Assembly: GCF_947503705.1 (NCBI RefSeq)
Contig: NZ_CANNES010000007.1
Location: 124,001 to 188,000 of the forward strand
Length of the DNA: 64,000 nt
Source: an uncultured Tateyamaria sp.
GTDB taxonomy: Bacteria > Pseudomonadota > Alphaproteobacteria > Rhodobacterales > Rhodobacteraceae
Reading direction: 5' to 3'
A model generated the notes under the pieces. The model saw only the letters and a program-made list of their open reading frames with translations, did not search any database and was not told the origin of the DNA. Each line of letters starts with the position of its first letter. The stretch's first letter is position 1. Both the position numbers and the translations under genes were made by a program. Positions 8,281 through 16,097 of this stretch are shown here, in pieces.

Positions 8281-8314
8281 AAACGGCGCTCTTCCGCAAG
8301 GAAAAGCGCCGTTT
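8281..8314 (-). terminator. Intrinsic terminator downstream of acpP
   Basis: AAACGGCGCT (8281-8290) pairs with AGCGCCGTTT (8305-8314), and the stem extends inward through TTCC/GGAA to a GCAA tetraloop. On the minus strand a T-rich tract (TTTTTCGTTTTCC) follows. It lies 27 bases after the acpP stop and separates acpP from the acetyltransferase. Confidence 0.85.
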
Positions 8315-8340
8315 GCTCAGGTCAGTGACCCGAAAAAAGC

Positions 8341-8574
8341 TTAGGTTGCGTTGGTGATAAAGCCAACCGCGTCACCAAATGTCTGGATGGTCTCAGCTGC
8401 GTCATCGGGAATTTCGATGCCGAACTCTTCTTCAAACGCCATGACCAGTTCAACGGTGTCCAGGCTGTCTGCGCCCAGGTCGTCAATGAAAGAGGCGGTG
8501 TCGGTGACTTTGCCTTCTTCAACGCCCAGATGTTCCACAACGATCTTCTTCACGCGGTCCGCGATGTCGCTCAT
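8341..8574 (-). CDS. acpP: Acyl carrier protein
   Basis: This 77-residue acidic protein carries the growing fatty-acyl chain on 4'-phosphopantetheine. The attachment serine is in [19 protein letters not shown] (about residue 37). The start [10 protein letters not shown] at 8574 gives the normal ACP length. The open frame extends 35 codons further 5' but that extension is unlike any ACP. It is followed by a strong terminator and preceded by about 200 bases of upstream DNA, so it can be transcribed at a high level independently of fabG. Confidence 0.97.
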   Translation of the reverse strand: MSDIADRVKKIVVEHLGVEEGKVTDTASFIDDLGADSLDTVELVMAFEEEFGIEIPDDAAETIQTFGDAVGFITNAT

Positions 8575-8724
8575 ATGACTGTCCTCATTCTGCCGGGGCA
8601 ATATCACGCCCCCAAGTGGTGTCCCCGCAATCGTCCGGGGCTCAGGTCTTGCCCCCTTGGGGCGGTGAAGCTCTGGCACAGAACGCGGGCGTCCGATGCA
8701 CCAAAACCAAAGATTCTGCGCCGC

Positions 8725-8744
8725 CTATAGCATATCAGCTATAG
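8725..8744. promoter_or_regulatory. Inverted repeat upstream of acpP
   Basis: CTATAGC (8725-8731) and GCTATAG (8738-8744) form a perfect 7-bp dyad with a 6-base AT-rich centre, about 150 bases upstream of acpP. The placement fits an operator or promoter-proximal element. No known fatty-acid regulator site is recognised. Confidence 0.35.
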
Positions 8745-8781
8745 ATGGCAATAGGAGAGGCACGCACCTGCGCGCCCGTTC

Positions 8782-9519
8782 CTACAACATGGCCATGCCA
8801 CCATTTACGTGCAAGGTGGTACCGGTAACATAAGCGGCCTCGGGGCTCGCCAGGTAGAGAACCGCCGACGCAATCTCATGCGCTTCGCCCATGCGACCGG
8901 CCGGGATTTGTCCCATGATTCCAGTCTTTTGGTCGTCGGTCAGCTTGTCCGTCATGGCCGTCGCGATAAAGCCGGGCGCAACCGCATTTACCGTGATCCC
9001 ACGGCTGGCCACCTCATAGGCGAGGCTTTTGGACATGCCGATCATCCCCGCCTTGGACGCGGCATAATTGGCCTGGCCGGGGTTGCCCGTGGCCCCCACA
9101 ACCGAGCTGATATTCACGATCCGACCCCAGCGCGCCTTCATCATGCCACGCATCACGCCCTTACAGAGCTTGAAGGTGGCCGTGAGGTTTACATCAATCA
9201 CCGACTGCCATTCGTCATCCGACATCCGCATGAACAGGTTGTCGCGTGTGATACCTGCATTGTTGACCAGCACGTCGACACTACCCATGGCCGCTGCCGC
9301 CTCTTTGGGCAGCGCATCCACCGCCGCCATATCGCTGAGGTTGCAGGGCAGCACATGCGCCCGTTCGCCCAACTCGCCCGCCAATGCTTCAAGCGGGTCC
9401 ACCCGCGTGCCACTGAGGCCCACGGTGGCCCCTGCCGCGTGCAATGTCCGCGCGATATCGGCCCCAATGCCCCCGGACGCCCCGGTCACCAGCGCATTTT
9501 TTCCAGTCAGATCAAACAT
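8782..9519 (-). CDS. fabG: 3-oxoacyl-ACP reductase (FabG)
   Basis: This NADPH-dependent reductase performs the first reduction of fatty-acid elongation. The 245-residue short-chain dehydrogenase has the cofactor motif GASGGIG (residues 14-20) and NNAGITRDNLFMRM. The catalytic Ser-Tyr-Lys set is ISSVVGATGNPGQANYAASK (about 137-156), and it ends in the usual TLHVNGGMAML. A GAGGAAAG ribosome site precedes the start. It follows the GyrI-like gene by 13 bases in the fabD-fabG unit. Confidence 0.97.
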   Translation of the reverse strand: MFDLTGKNALVTGASGGIGADIARTLHAAGATVGLSGTRVDPLEALAGELGERAHVLPCNLSDMAAVDALPKEAAAAMGSVDVLVNNAGITRDNLFMRMSDDEWQSVIDVNLTATFKLCKGVMRGMMKARWGRIVNISSVVGATGNPGQANYAASKAGMIGMSKSLAYEVASRGITVNAVAPGFIATAMTDKLTDDQKTGIMGQIPAGRMGEAHEIASAVLYLASPEAAYVTGTTLHVNGGMAML

Positions 9520-9532
9520 GTCTTTTCTTTCC

Positions 9533-9970
9533 TCAAGTCCCGGTCACATCCATATAGATATCGACCACATTCAAATTCACATCTTTTGCCACCTGGCGGT
9601 AGACTTCGCGCGACCACGTACCGCGCGCCAGACCCCGCCGCGACACCTCACCCGTCAACGCCTGGTAAATCCCCGGCAACTGGTCAAAACCGCCCCGCAT
9701 CGTATGGCACAGCGCCTGACCACCCGGGGCCTCAAACATCTCGAATCCCGGCAGGGGTTGATCCAAAGGCACCCCAATCCGCACCTCCATCTGGTCGCCA
9801 TCCAACCGGTAAAGTGCCGTTTGCGGCCCCACAAAAAAGAACCCCGCCCGCCCGATCGCTACATCCAGTTGGGCAAACAGGTCCGGGATCAGCTGCAACC
9901 GTGCATCAAAGGGCACCGTGTCACAGATCCCCCCCAAACGCAGCGGCTCAAGCGTGACAAGCTCAGCCAT
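9533..9970 (-). CDS. GyrI-like / effector-binding domain protein
   Basis: This 145-residue protein starts MAELVTLEPLRLGG and resembles stand-alone GyrI-like (AraC-type effector-binding) domains: LQLIPDLFAQLDVAIG, then GPQTALYRLDGDQMEVRIGVP, then ALCHTMRGGFDQLPGIYQAL. Such domains bind small hydrophobic molecules. Its start overlaps the end of fabD, and fabG follows after 13 bases, so it is inside the fatty-acid unit. No DNA-binding domain is attached. I infer a ligand-binding role linked to lipids without direct proof. A second ATG sits one codon upstream. Confidence 0.6.
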   Translation of the reverse strand: MAELVTLEPLRLGGICDTVPFDARLQLIPDLFAQLDVAIGRAGFFFVGPQTALYRLDGDQMEVRIGVPLDQPLPGFEMFEAPGGQALCHTMRGGFDQLPGIYQALTGEVSRRGLARGTWSREVYRQVAKDVNLNVVDIYMDVTGT

Positions 9971-10895
9971 CAAGGGTGGCTTTTACGTCATCGGGGCTGC
10001 CAACGGCCCGCGTCGCCACGGACCGGTCGATGCGCCGGATCATGCCCGACAGGGCCTTGCCTGCGCCGATCTCCCAAATCTCGGTCACGCCCTGGCCCGC
10101 CATCCACACCACGCTTTCACGCCAGCGCACGGCACCGGTGATCTGCTCGACCAGCAGCCCCCGCAAGGCGGCCGCATCGGCGCACCCTTCGGCGCGCACA
10201 TTGGGCACGACAGTCACGGCAGGGGCGGCAAAATCCACGCCCGCCAGCGCCTCGGCCATCACATCGGCCGCCGGTGCCATCAAGGCACAATGGAAAGGTG
10301 CCGACACCGGCAGCATCACGGCCCGTTTGGCCCCCTTGGCCTTGGCAATCTCGCAGGCGCGTTCAACGGCGGCCTTGTGCCCAGATACGACCACCTGACC
10401 CGGATCATTGTCATTGGCCGCCTGACACACCTCACCTTGTGCGGCCTCGGTTGCCACTGCGGTCACGGCGTCAAAGTCCAAGCCCAACAGGGCGGCCATT
10501 GCGCCCACGCCCACCGGCACGGCTTCTTGCATGGCGGTACCACGAATGCGGAGCAGTTTGGCCGTGTCCGCCACACTCAACACACCTGCGGCACACAGGG
10601 CGGAATATTCACCCAGCGAATGACCCGCCACAAAAGACGCGCGGCTCACGGTGATCCCTTCGGCCTCAAGTGCGCGCATCGCGGCCATCGAGGTCGCCAT
10701 CAAGGCAGGCTGTGCGTTTTGGGTCAGGGTCAGGGTCTCAAGATCGCCCTCCCAGATCAGATCGCTCAGCTTTTCGCCCAGGGCCTCGTCCACCTCGTCA
10801 AAGACGGCACGCGCGGCCGGATAGGCCTCAGCCAGATCGCGGCCCATGCCAATGGTCTGCGCGCCTTGTCCCGGAAATACGAATGCTGTGCTCAT
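9963..10895 (-). CDS. fabD: Malonyl-CoA:ACP transacylase (FabD)
   Basis: FabD loads malonate onto ACP to start each elongation cycle. The 310-residue protein begins MSTAFVFPGQGAQTIGMG and has the nucleophile Ser in VAGHSLGEYSALCAAG (about residue 91). The catalytic His segment is LPVSAPFHCALMAPA (about 200), and the C-terminal EIGAGKALSGMIRR is typical. I start at 10895 behind a GGGGGG ribosome site. It is first in the fabD-GyrI-fabG unit. Confidence 0.96.
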   Translation of the reverse strand: MSTAFVFPGQGAQTIGMGRDLAEAYPAARAVFDEVDEALGEKLSDLIWEGDLETLTLTQNAQPALMATSMAAMRALEAEGITVSRASFVAGHSLGEYSALCAAGVLSVADTAKLLRIRGTAMQEAVPVGVGAMAALLGLDFDAVTAVATEAAQGEVCQAANDNDPGQVVVSGHKAAVERACEIAKAKGAKRAVMLPVSAPFHCALMAPAADVMAEALAGVDFAAPAVTVVPNVRAEGCADAAALRGLLVEQITGAVRWRESVVWMAGQGVTEIWEIGAGKALSGMIRRIDRSVATRAVGSPDDVKATLDG

Positions 10896-11067
10896 CGCCT
10901 GCCCCCCTTTGGTGTTATCGCTGTGCCCCGGTGTAAAGCGACCGCTGCGCCCAAGCAAGACACCCCCGCACGACATCTGTGCAGGAATTGGCGGTTGTCA
11001 CGGGCGCGGCGCGCATAACATTAAGGGGACACGTGTTAACGTCACAGATCAACTGCGGAGAGCGCCG

Positions 11068-12291
11068 ATGCCCCTCACCAATACTGTCGACCGGTTCGGG
11101 TCGGTCACCAAAACCTTTCACTGGCTGACGGCCCTTCTGATCCTGACGCTGATGCCCCTCGGGATCGTCGCCAACCGCATGGCCTATGAGTTGCGCAGCG
11201 CAACAGGGCCATCTGACGAGTTGCTGGCGCAAACCGCATGGCTCTTTTCGCTGCACAAGACGCTTGGTGTTGCGGTGTTCTTTGTAGCACTCGCGCGCAT
11301 CGCCTGGGCGCTGAGCCAACCCAAGCCGGGCCTGCTGCACCCGGATCGCAAGATGGAGAGTCTGGCGGCTGAAACGGTGCATTGGCTGCTTTATGGCAGT
11401 TTGGTGCTGGTGCCCCTGTCGGGCTGGATTCACCATGCTGCGGCCTCGGGCTTTGCCCCGATCTGGTGGCCTTTTGGTCAAAACCTGCCCTTGGTGCCTA
11501 AATCCGAAGCCGTGGCTGCCACCTTTGGTGGCGCGCATTGGGTGCTGACCAAAGTGCTGGCGGTGTCCCTGCTGCTGCACATTGCCGGGGCGCTGAAACA
11601 CCACGTGGTGGACAAGGACGCCACGCTGCGGCGGATGTGGTTTGGCCACACTTCGGTGCCGCAGACATCGGGCAGTCACAAACACGCCCTGCCGATTGTC
11701 GCGGCCCTCGCCTTTTGGGCGTTGGCCCTGTCAGGCGGTGCCGCCATCGGCGTATATGCGCCCCATGGCGAGCATCGGGACGCCGAAGAACTGGCCGAGG
11801 TCCAATCGGACTGGCAGGTGCAGGAAGGAAGGCTTGAGATCACAGTGACCCAGTTGGGGTCCGAGGTGACAGGCTCCTTCGCGGACTGGACGGCGGCGAT
11901 CAGCTTTGACGAAACGGTCGACAATGGTGTCGCGGGCACGGTGGAAGTCACGATTGCCATTGGCTCGCTCACTCTGGGCTCGGTCACGGATCAGGCCATG
12001 GGCCCCGACTATTTCAACGTGACCGATTTCCCCACGGCACAATTCGTGGCCGAGATCATCCCGGTGGTGGACGGGTACGAGGCGCAAGGGACGCTGACGA
12101 TCAAGGGGCAAAGCATGCCCGCCACCCTGCCCTTTGGCCTGTCCGTGAATGACGACACGGCCGAAATGCGCGGCAGCCTGACGCTGGACCGGCTGGATTA
12201 CGGCGTGGGCACCAACATGGCCGATGAGGCATCGCTGAAATTCGCGGTGGGAGTTGACGTGGCGCTGACAGCAACTCGCGACACCGAATAA
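11068..12291 (+). CDS. Cytochrome b561 - YceI fusion protein
   Basis: A 407-residue two-domain protein. Residues 1-190 are a four-helix cytochrome b561 with haem-ligand histidines in FHWLTALLILTLMPLG, LFSLHKTLGVAVFF, ETVHWLLYGSLVLVPLSG and LLLHIAGALKHH. After a further helix (about 210-230), residues 245-407 form a periplasmic YceI-like lipocalin domain (GRLEITVTQLGSEVTGSF, then FNVTDFPTAQFVAEI). YceI lipocalins bind isoprenoid or amide ligands, so ubiquinol-linked redox handling of a bound quinone-like molecule is plausible but unproven. A GGAG precedes the start. A separate YceI gene faces it 270 bases away. Confidence 0.88.
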   Translation: MPLTNTVDRFGSVTKTFHWLTALLILTLMPLGIVANRMAYELRSATGPSDELLAQTAWLFSLHKTLGVAVFFVALARIAWALSQPKPGLLHPDRKMESLAAETVHWLLYGSLVLVPLSGWIHHAAASGFAPIWWPFGQNLPLVPKSEAVAATFGGAHWVLTKVLAVSLLLHIAGALKHHVVDKDATLRRMWFGHTSVPQTSGSHKHALPIVAALAFWALALSGGAAIGVYAPHGEHRDAEELAEVQSDWQVQEGRLEITVTQLGSEVTGSFADWTAAISFDETVDNGVAGTVEVTIAIGSLTLGSVTDQAMGPDYFNVTDFPTAQFVAEIIPVVDGYEAQGTLTIKGQSMPATLPFGLSVNDDTAEMRGSLTLDRLDYGVGTNMADEASLKFAVGVDVALTATRDTE

Positions 12292-12308
12292 ACACAACGT
12301 CCAAAGCG

Positions 12309-12345
12309 AAGGGCCATGGCAATCCCATCGATTGCCATGGCCCTT
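12309..12345 (+). terminator. Strong hairpin downstream of the b561-YceI gene
   Basis: AAGGGCCATGGCAAT (12309-12323) and its perfect complement (12331-12345) form a 15-bp stem with a 7-base loop. It starts 17 bases after the stop codon. The T run is short (CCCTTTT). Confidence 0.75.
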
Positions 12346-12509
12346 TTGACGTCAGCCAGGAACAGCTTTCCGTCTTTGTTTTTCGCCATCTTTCTTCTGG
12401 TTGAAAATATCCTCGCCGAAGGCACGGCTTAGAGGGGCCTGAAAAGGTCTCTCTAAAATAAATCATGTCACGCCGCAGGCGTGTCCTTTCGACAGTCGCC
12501 CATGGAAAA

Positions 12510-12533
12510 GGCCGCGCAATCTCTTGCGCGGCC
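12510..12533 (-). terminator. Terminator downstream of yceI
   Basis: GGCCGCGCAA and TTGCGCGGCC pair over 10 bases around a TCTC loop, followed on the minus strand by TTTTCC. It lies 27 bases past the yceI stop. Nothing else is recognisable in the remaining 180 bases between the two convergent genes. Confidence 0.75.
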
Positions 12534-12560
12534 CGTCGCAGGCATCACTGCGGGTCAGGA

Positions 12561-13139
12561 TCATTCGGCGGCAAGCGCCTCGATGGAGATCTGAACAGCA
12601 ACCTCGTCACTCACCGCAGGGGCAAAAGCACCCAGGCCAAAGTCTGAACGCAGCAGCGTGGTTGTTGCGTTGAACCCCATCGTGGGTTTGCCCTGGTTGG
12701 GGCCAAAGGGATAGGGAGATGCCTGGTTCAGCGTGGCATCCAGGGTCACCGACTTCGTGGTGTCATTCATGGTCAGATCACCGGTGATCAACGCGGTGCC
12801 CTCGCCCGTGACTTCGATCCCGGTGGAGGTGAAAGTGATCAAGTCATCCTCGGTCGCGCCAAAGAAATCGTCGGACATGAAATGCCCTTCGCGTGCTTCC
12901 CAACCGGTGAACATGCTCATGACAGGCATAGAGACGCTGACGCTGGAGCTTGCGGGATCCGCTTCGTCAAAGACGATCTCGCCTTCAAAGCCCGAGAACA
13001 TGCCGAATGTGGTCGAATAGCCCAGGTGGTTGTAGGAAAAAACGACCTGGCTGTGGCTGGGGTCCAGGTTGAACGTATCGGCGGCCAAGGCCACGCTGGC
13101 GGATGTGCTGAGGGCGGCGGCGAGAAGAAGGGATTTCAT
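12561..13139 (-). CDS. YceI-family periplasmic lipocalin-like protein
   Basis: A 192-residue secreted protein. MKSLLLAAALSTSASVALAA is a Sec signal peptide cleaved near AADTF. The mature domain has the YceI pattern DTFNLDPSHSQVVFSYNHLG, MFTGWEAREGHFMSDDFF, LTMNDTTKSVTLDATLN and MGFNATTTLLRSDFGLG. Family members are eight-stranded barrels that bind polyisoprenoid-type ligands in the periplasm. It is transcribed toward the b561-YceI fusion, and the two domains may handle related ligands. Confidence 0.92.
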   Translation of the reverse strand: MKSLLLAAALSTSASVALAADTFNLDPSHSQVVFSYNHLGYSTTFGMFSGFEGEIVFDEADPASSSVSVSMPVMSMFTGWEAREGHFMSDDFFGATEDDLITFTSTGIEVTGEGTALITGDLTMNDTTKSVTLDATLNQASPYPFGPNQGKPTMGFNATTTLLRSDFGLGAFAPAVSDEVAVQISIEALAAE

Positions 13140-13270
13140 TGAAGTGCTCCAAGTTGGTTGCTGTCTGCCGCTCATAAATGGGGCGAAACCGATTTGAAGC
13201 AATCCTGCAGAGATCAACAGGTTGTGCGCGCGCCTGAACAGGTGCTGTCAGGCGTGCACATGTCAGCGGA

Positions 13271-13756
13271 TTACAGCTTGCCCGCGTCGCGCAGTGCGCC
13301 AAGCACGCTCTTGCGGGTCTGGGGATCGGTCAGCGCCACATCCGCGATCAGATCGCCATGGGCGTCAAAAAGGCTGACAACCCCGCCTTGCACAGCGGCC
13401 CCGCCCAGATCGGACATGGCAGTGCGGTCCACCAGTTCCTTGACCCGGCCCGCGAGGCGGACCAGACGCACCTCGCGGCGGGTGGTGTCGATCTCGACCT
13501 GAACCAGAGGACGAGCGCGGCCCATCTGCATGATGGCGATGCCTGCAAAGCCCAGAAACAGCGACAAGCCCAGCTTGATCAAGAGCAGGTCCGCGTCCCA
13601 GCTTGCACCGGGCAACACCCAGAGACCAAGGGCCGCCAGCACCAGGGTGGTGCCACCCAGGGTCTGTGCGCTGCGCATCACCCAGCGGCGCCCATCGACC
13701 ATTTGTGGACGATCGGACGGGGCGGCATCGGTCATGAAATCGGAAAGGGCTGTCAT
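13271..13756 (-). CDS. Small membrane protein of unknown function
   Basis: A 161-residue protein with two adjacent membrane helices at about residues 32-52 (TLGGTTLVLAALGLWVLPG) and 57-78 (DLLLIKLGLSLFLGFAGIAI). A soluble tail of about 80 residues follows (VQVEIDTTRREVRLVRLAGR, then GALRDAGKL). The tail reads as a small beta domain facing the cytoplasm. A GGAG ribosome site precedes the start. It is divergent from the ribosomal protein operon. I do not recognise the family. Confidence 0.6.
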   Translation of the reverse strand: MTALSDFMTDAAPSDRPQMVDGRRWVMRSAQTLGGTTLVLAALGLWVLPGASWDADLLLIKLGLSLFLGFAGIAIMQMGRARPLVQVEIDTTRREVRLVRLAGRVKELVDRTAMSDLGGAAVQGGVVSLFDAHGDLIADVALTDPQTRKSVLGALRDAGKL

Positions 13757-14037
13757 CGGAGGTCTCCACCAAACTCGTTACTCAATCCGCAACCTTGCCG
13801 CCAAAGGGGGCGGAAATGGGGCGGCAACATGGTTAATGAATGCCTAATTGTGCATGGCGTCAGCCAGCCAGAGCACGTCCACTCAATCGCGGCTGGCAAA
13901 AGGCTTGCCCCGCCCGCGCATGCGTGTATACGGAGCCGTCCCTGCAAATACCTTTTGCCGCGCAGTCTCTCGTGACCATCCGCAGGGCTTTTTGGATCGG
14001 TCTATGAAATGCGCCTTGATAGAAGTGGAGCACCACC

Positions 14038-14400
14038 ATGCCTCTTTATGAGCATGTGATGATCGCCCGTCAGGACCTGTCGAACACGCAGGCCGAAGGG
14101 CTCATCGAACATTTTGGCACCGTCCTGGCCGACAATGGCGGCCAACTCGTGGACAACGAGTATTGGGGCGTCAAGACCATGGCCTACAAGATCAACAAGA
14201 ACCGCAAGGGCCACTACGCCTTTTTGCGCACCGATGCACCGGCCCCGGCGATTCAGGAAATGGAACGCCTGATGCGCCTGCATGACGACGTCATGCGCGT
14301 CCTGACCATCAAGGTCGACGAGCATGCAGAGGGCCCTTCGGTCCAGATGCAGAAACGTGACGAACGTGGTGACCGTGGCGACCGCCGCGAGCGCCGTTGA
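14038..14400 (+). CDS. rpsF: 30S ribosomal protein S6
   Basis: S6 binds the central domain of 16S rRNA together with S18. The 120-residue protein begins MPLYEHVMIARQDLSNTQAE and has the typical GQLVDNEYWGVKTMAYKINK-type segment and HYAFLRTDAPAPAIQEMER. The C-terminal tail is Arg/Asp-rich (DERGDRGDRRERR). First gene of the conserved rpsF-rpsR-rplI operon, with GGAG upstream. Confidence 0.98.
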   Translation: MPLYEHVMIARQDLSNTQAEGLIEHFGTVLADNGGQLVDNEYWGVKTMAYKINKNRKGHYAFLRTDAPAPAIQEMERLMRLHDDVMRVLTIKVDEHAEGPSVQMQKRDERGDRGDRRERR

Positions 14401-14421
14401 TCAGCAGATAGGAGCTAACCC

Positions 14422-14649
14422 ATGGCTGCAAAACCATTTTTCCGCCGTCGCAAGGTCTGCCCATTCTCTGGTGAGAATGCGCCCGCCATCGACTACAAAG
14501 ACACACGCCTGCTGCAACGCTACATCTCTGAGCGTGGCAAAATCGTGCCGTCCCGTATCACCGCCGTCTCGGCCAAGAAGCAACGCGAATTGGCCCGTGC
14601 CATCAAGCGCGCCCGCTTCCTCGCCCTGCTGCCCTACGCCGTTAAGTAA
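14422..14649 (+). CDS. rpsR: 30S ribosomal protein S18
   Basis: A 75-residue basic protein of the S6-S18 pair. It has the family pattern [18 protein letters not shown], then [20 protein letters not shown] and [20 protein letters not shown]. It lies 21 bases after rpsF with a TAGGAG ribosome site. Confidence 0.98.
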   Translation: MAAKPFFRRRKVCPFSGENAPAIDYKDTRLLQRYISERGKIVPSRITAVSAKKQRELARAIKRARFLALLPYAVK

Positions 14650-14660
14650 GGAGAGAAACG

Positions 14661-15293
14661 ATGCAAGTTATCCTTCTTGAGCGCGTTGCCAAGCTGGGCC
14701 AGATGGGCGACGTCGTCGACGTCAAATCCGGCTATGCCCGCAATTTTCTGCTGCCGCAGAAAAAAGCGCTGAGCGCCTCCAAAGAAAACATCGCGTCCTT
14801 CGAAGCACAGAAAGTGCAGCTCGAAGCGCAGAACCTCGAAACCCGCAAAGAAGCCGAAAGCTTGGGTGAAAAGCTGGATGGCCAGCAGTTCATCGTGATT
14901 CGTCAGGCCTCTGACGGCGGCAACCTCTATGGCTCCGTCACGCCCCGTGACGCGGCCGAGGCCGCCACGGCCGAAGGGTTCACTGTGGACCGCAAACAGA
15001 TCGTCATCGCAGCCCCCATCAAAGAACTGGGCCTGCACGACGTGCACGTGGTTCTGCACCCCGAGGTGGAGGTGACCATTCAGTTGAACGTCGCCCGTTC
15101 GCCTGAAGAAGCCGAACTGCAAGCGTCCGGCAAATCGATCCAGGAACTGGCTGCCGAAGAAGAAGCGGCTGCTGATTTCGAGATTGCGGAACTGTTTGAC
15201 GACATCGGTGCCGCCGCATCCGAGGATGACGATCTGGCCGAAACGGTCGAAGATGTCCTGCCGGAAGCGGACGGTGAAGAGCCCAAGGCCTAA
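14661..15293 (+). CDS. rplI: 50S ribosomal protein L9, with acidic C-terminal extension
   Basis: L9 spans the ribosome near the L1 stalk. Residues 1-50 are the N-domain ([33 protein letters not shown]), followed by the long helix and the C-domain ([37 protein letters not shown]). At 210 residues it is about 60 longer than E. coli L9. The extra tail (about 155-210) is almost entirely Ala, Glu and Asp. Last gene of its operon and followed by a strong terminator. Confidence 0.97.
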   Translation: MQVILLERVAKLGQMGDVVDVKSGYARNFLLPQKKALSASKENIASFEAQKVQLEAQNLETRKEAESLGEKLDGQQFIVIRQASDGGNLYGSVTPRDAAEAATAEGFTVDRKQIVIAAPIKELGLHDVHVVLHPEVEVTIQLNVARSPEEAELQASGKSIQELAAEEEAAADFEIAELFDDIGAAASEDDDLAETVEDVLPEADGEEPKA

Positions 15294-15313
15294 GCCAAGG
15301 GACCTGAGATTTG

Positions 15314-15343
15314 AAAGGCCGCGCATTGGTTTGCGCGGCCTTT
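15314..15343 (+). terminator. Terminator of the rpsF-rpsR-rplI operon
   Basis: AAAGGCCGCGCA (15314-15325) pairs with TGCGCGGCCTTT (15332-15343) across a 6-base loop and runs into TTTTTCGTTTT. Classic intrinsic terminator 20 bases after rplI. Confidence 0.93.
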
Positions 15344-15510
15344 TTCGTTTTGACCGCAATGAGGTTTGTTGCAGTGGACTGGGGCCAGCCCCCCCTCTGC
15401 CTTTGGCCAAGCAACGGGGGTTCTTGGAACAAAGAAGCGACCCGGGCCGATGCGCGGGACTTTGCCATCCGCCGTTTGACATATCCTTGCCGTAGAGCGA
15501 CTGTGCGCCC

Positions 15511-16053
15511 ATGCGTAAGCTTTTGATTTTTCTTGTACTCGCAGCCTGTGCGCCCCCGCTCGACAGTGTGGTCATGGACCCCCGTCCGGTGCCCCAGACC
15601 CGGGCCGAGATTGCCTTTGTCACGGCTGTGTTCAACGAAATCCAGCCCCGGTCGATTGCCGAGGCGCGCGAGTATTGTGGTGTGATCGGCGTCACCCAAA
15701 GCGGCGCCTACCGCGCCACCCCGCCGCGCGCAGGCCGCCGCGCCTCGTGCCTGCCACCGACGCCGAACTGGCCCGATGCGCGCATCATCGCGTCCTATCA
15801 CACCCACGGAAACACCGATCCGCGCTATTTCAACGAGGTGCCCTCGTTTGACGACATGCGCACCGACATCGAGGCCAACACAGATGGCTATGTCGCCACA
15901 CCCGGTGGTCGGCTGTGGTATGTGGACGCGCGTGCGCGATTGGCACGACAGCTGTGCGGTTTGAATTGCCTGATCAGTGACCCGGCCTATCGGGACGATC
16001 CGGACCTGACGGTTCAGCCCACCTATACTTTGCAGCAGTTGTCAGGGTTTTGA
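15511..16053 (+). CDS. Lipoprotein with a JAMM-like metal site (DUF4329-type)
   Basis: A 180-residue protein. MRKLLIFLVLAACAPP is a lipoprotein signal with lipobox LAAC, Cys at residue 13. The mature part contains HTH followed after 12 residues by SFDD (SYHTHGNTDPRYF, then NEVPSFDDM), which fits the H-x-H...S-x-x-D zinc motif of JAB/MPN peptidases. A glutamate upstream (EAREYCGVIG) could be the general base. DUF4329 proteins share this layout, and a peptidase or cell-wall hydrolase role is possible but inferred. Two paired cysteines (QLCGLNCLIS) may form a disulfide. It stands alone. Confidence 0.65.
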   Translation: MRKLLIFLVLAACAPPLDSVVMDPRPVPQTRAEIAFVTAVFNEIQPRSIAEAREYCGVIGVTQSGAYRATPPRAGRRASCLPPTPNWPDARIIASYHTHGNTDPRYFNEVPSFDDMRTDIEANTDGYVATPGGRLWYVDARARLARQLCGLNCLISDPAYRDDPDLTVQPTYTLQQLSGF

Positions 16054-16097
16054 GCGACCCGCCCGGGCGCAATGCCGGGCGCGCCAGTCTTATGGGG

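Noticed and set aside
12198-12425. A 75-codon minus-strand frame starting near 12425
   Set aside because: It overlaps the end of the b561-YceI gene and its terminator hairpin, and has no convincing ribosome site or domain.
13833-13847. TTAA-N7-CTAA as a CtrA site near the small membrane protein at 13271
   Set aside because: The second half-site deviates from consensus and lacks the following C. Without other support it is not distinguishable from chance.
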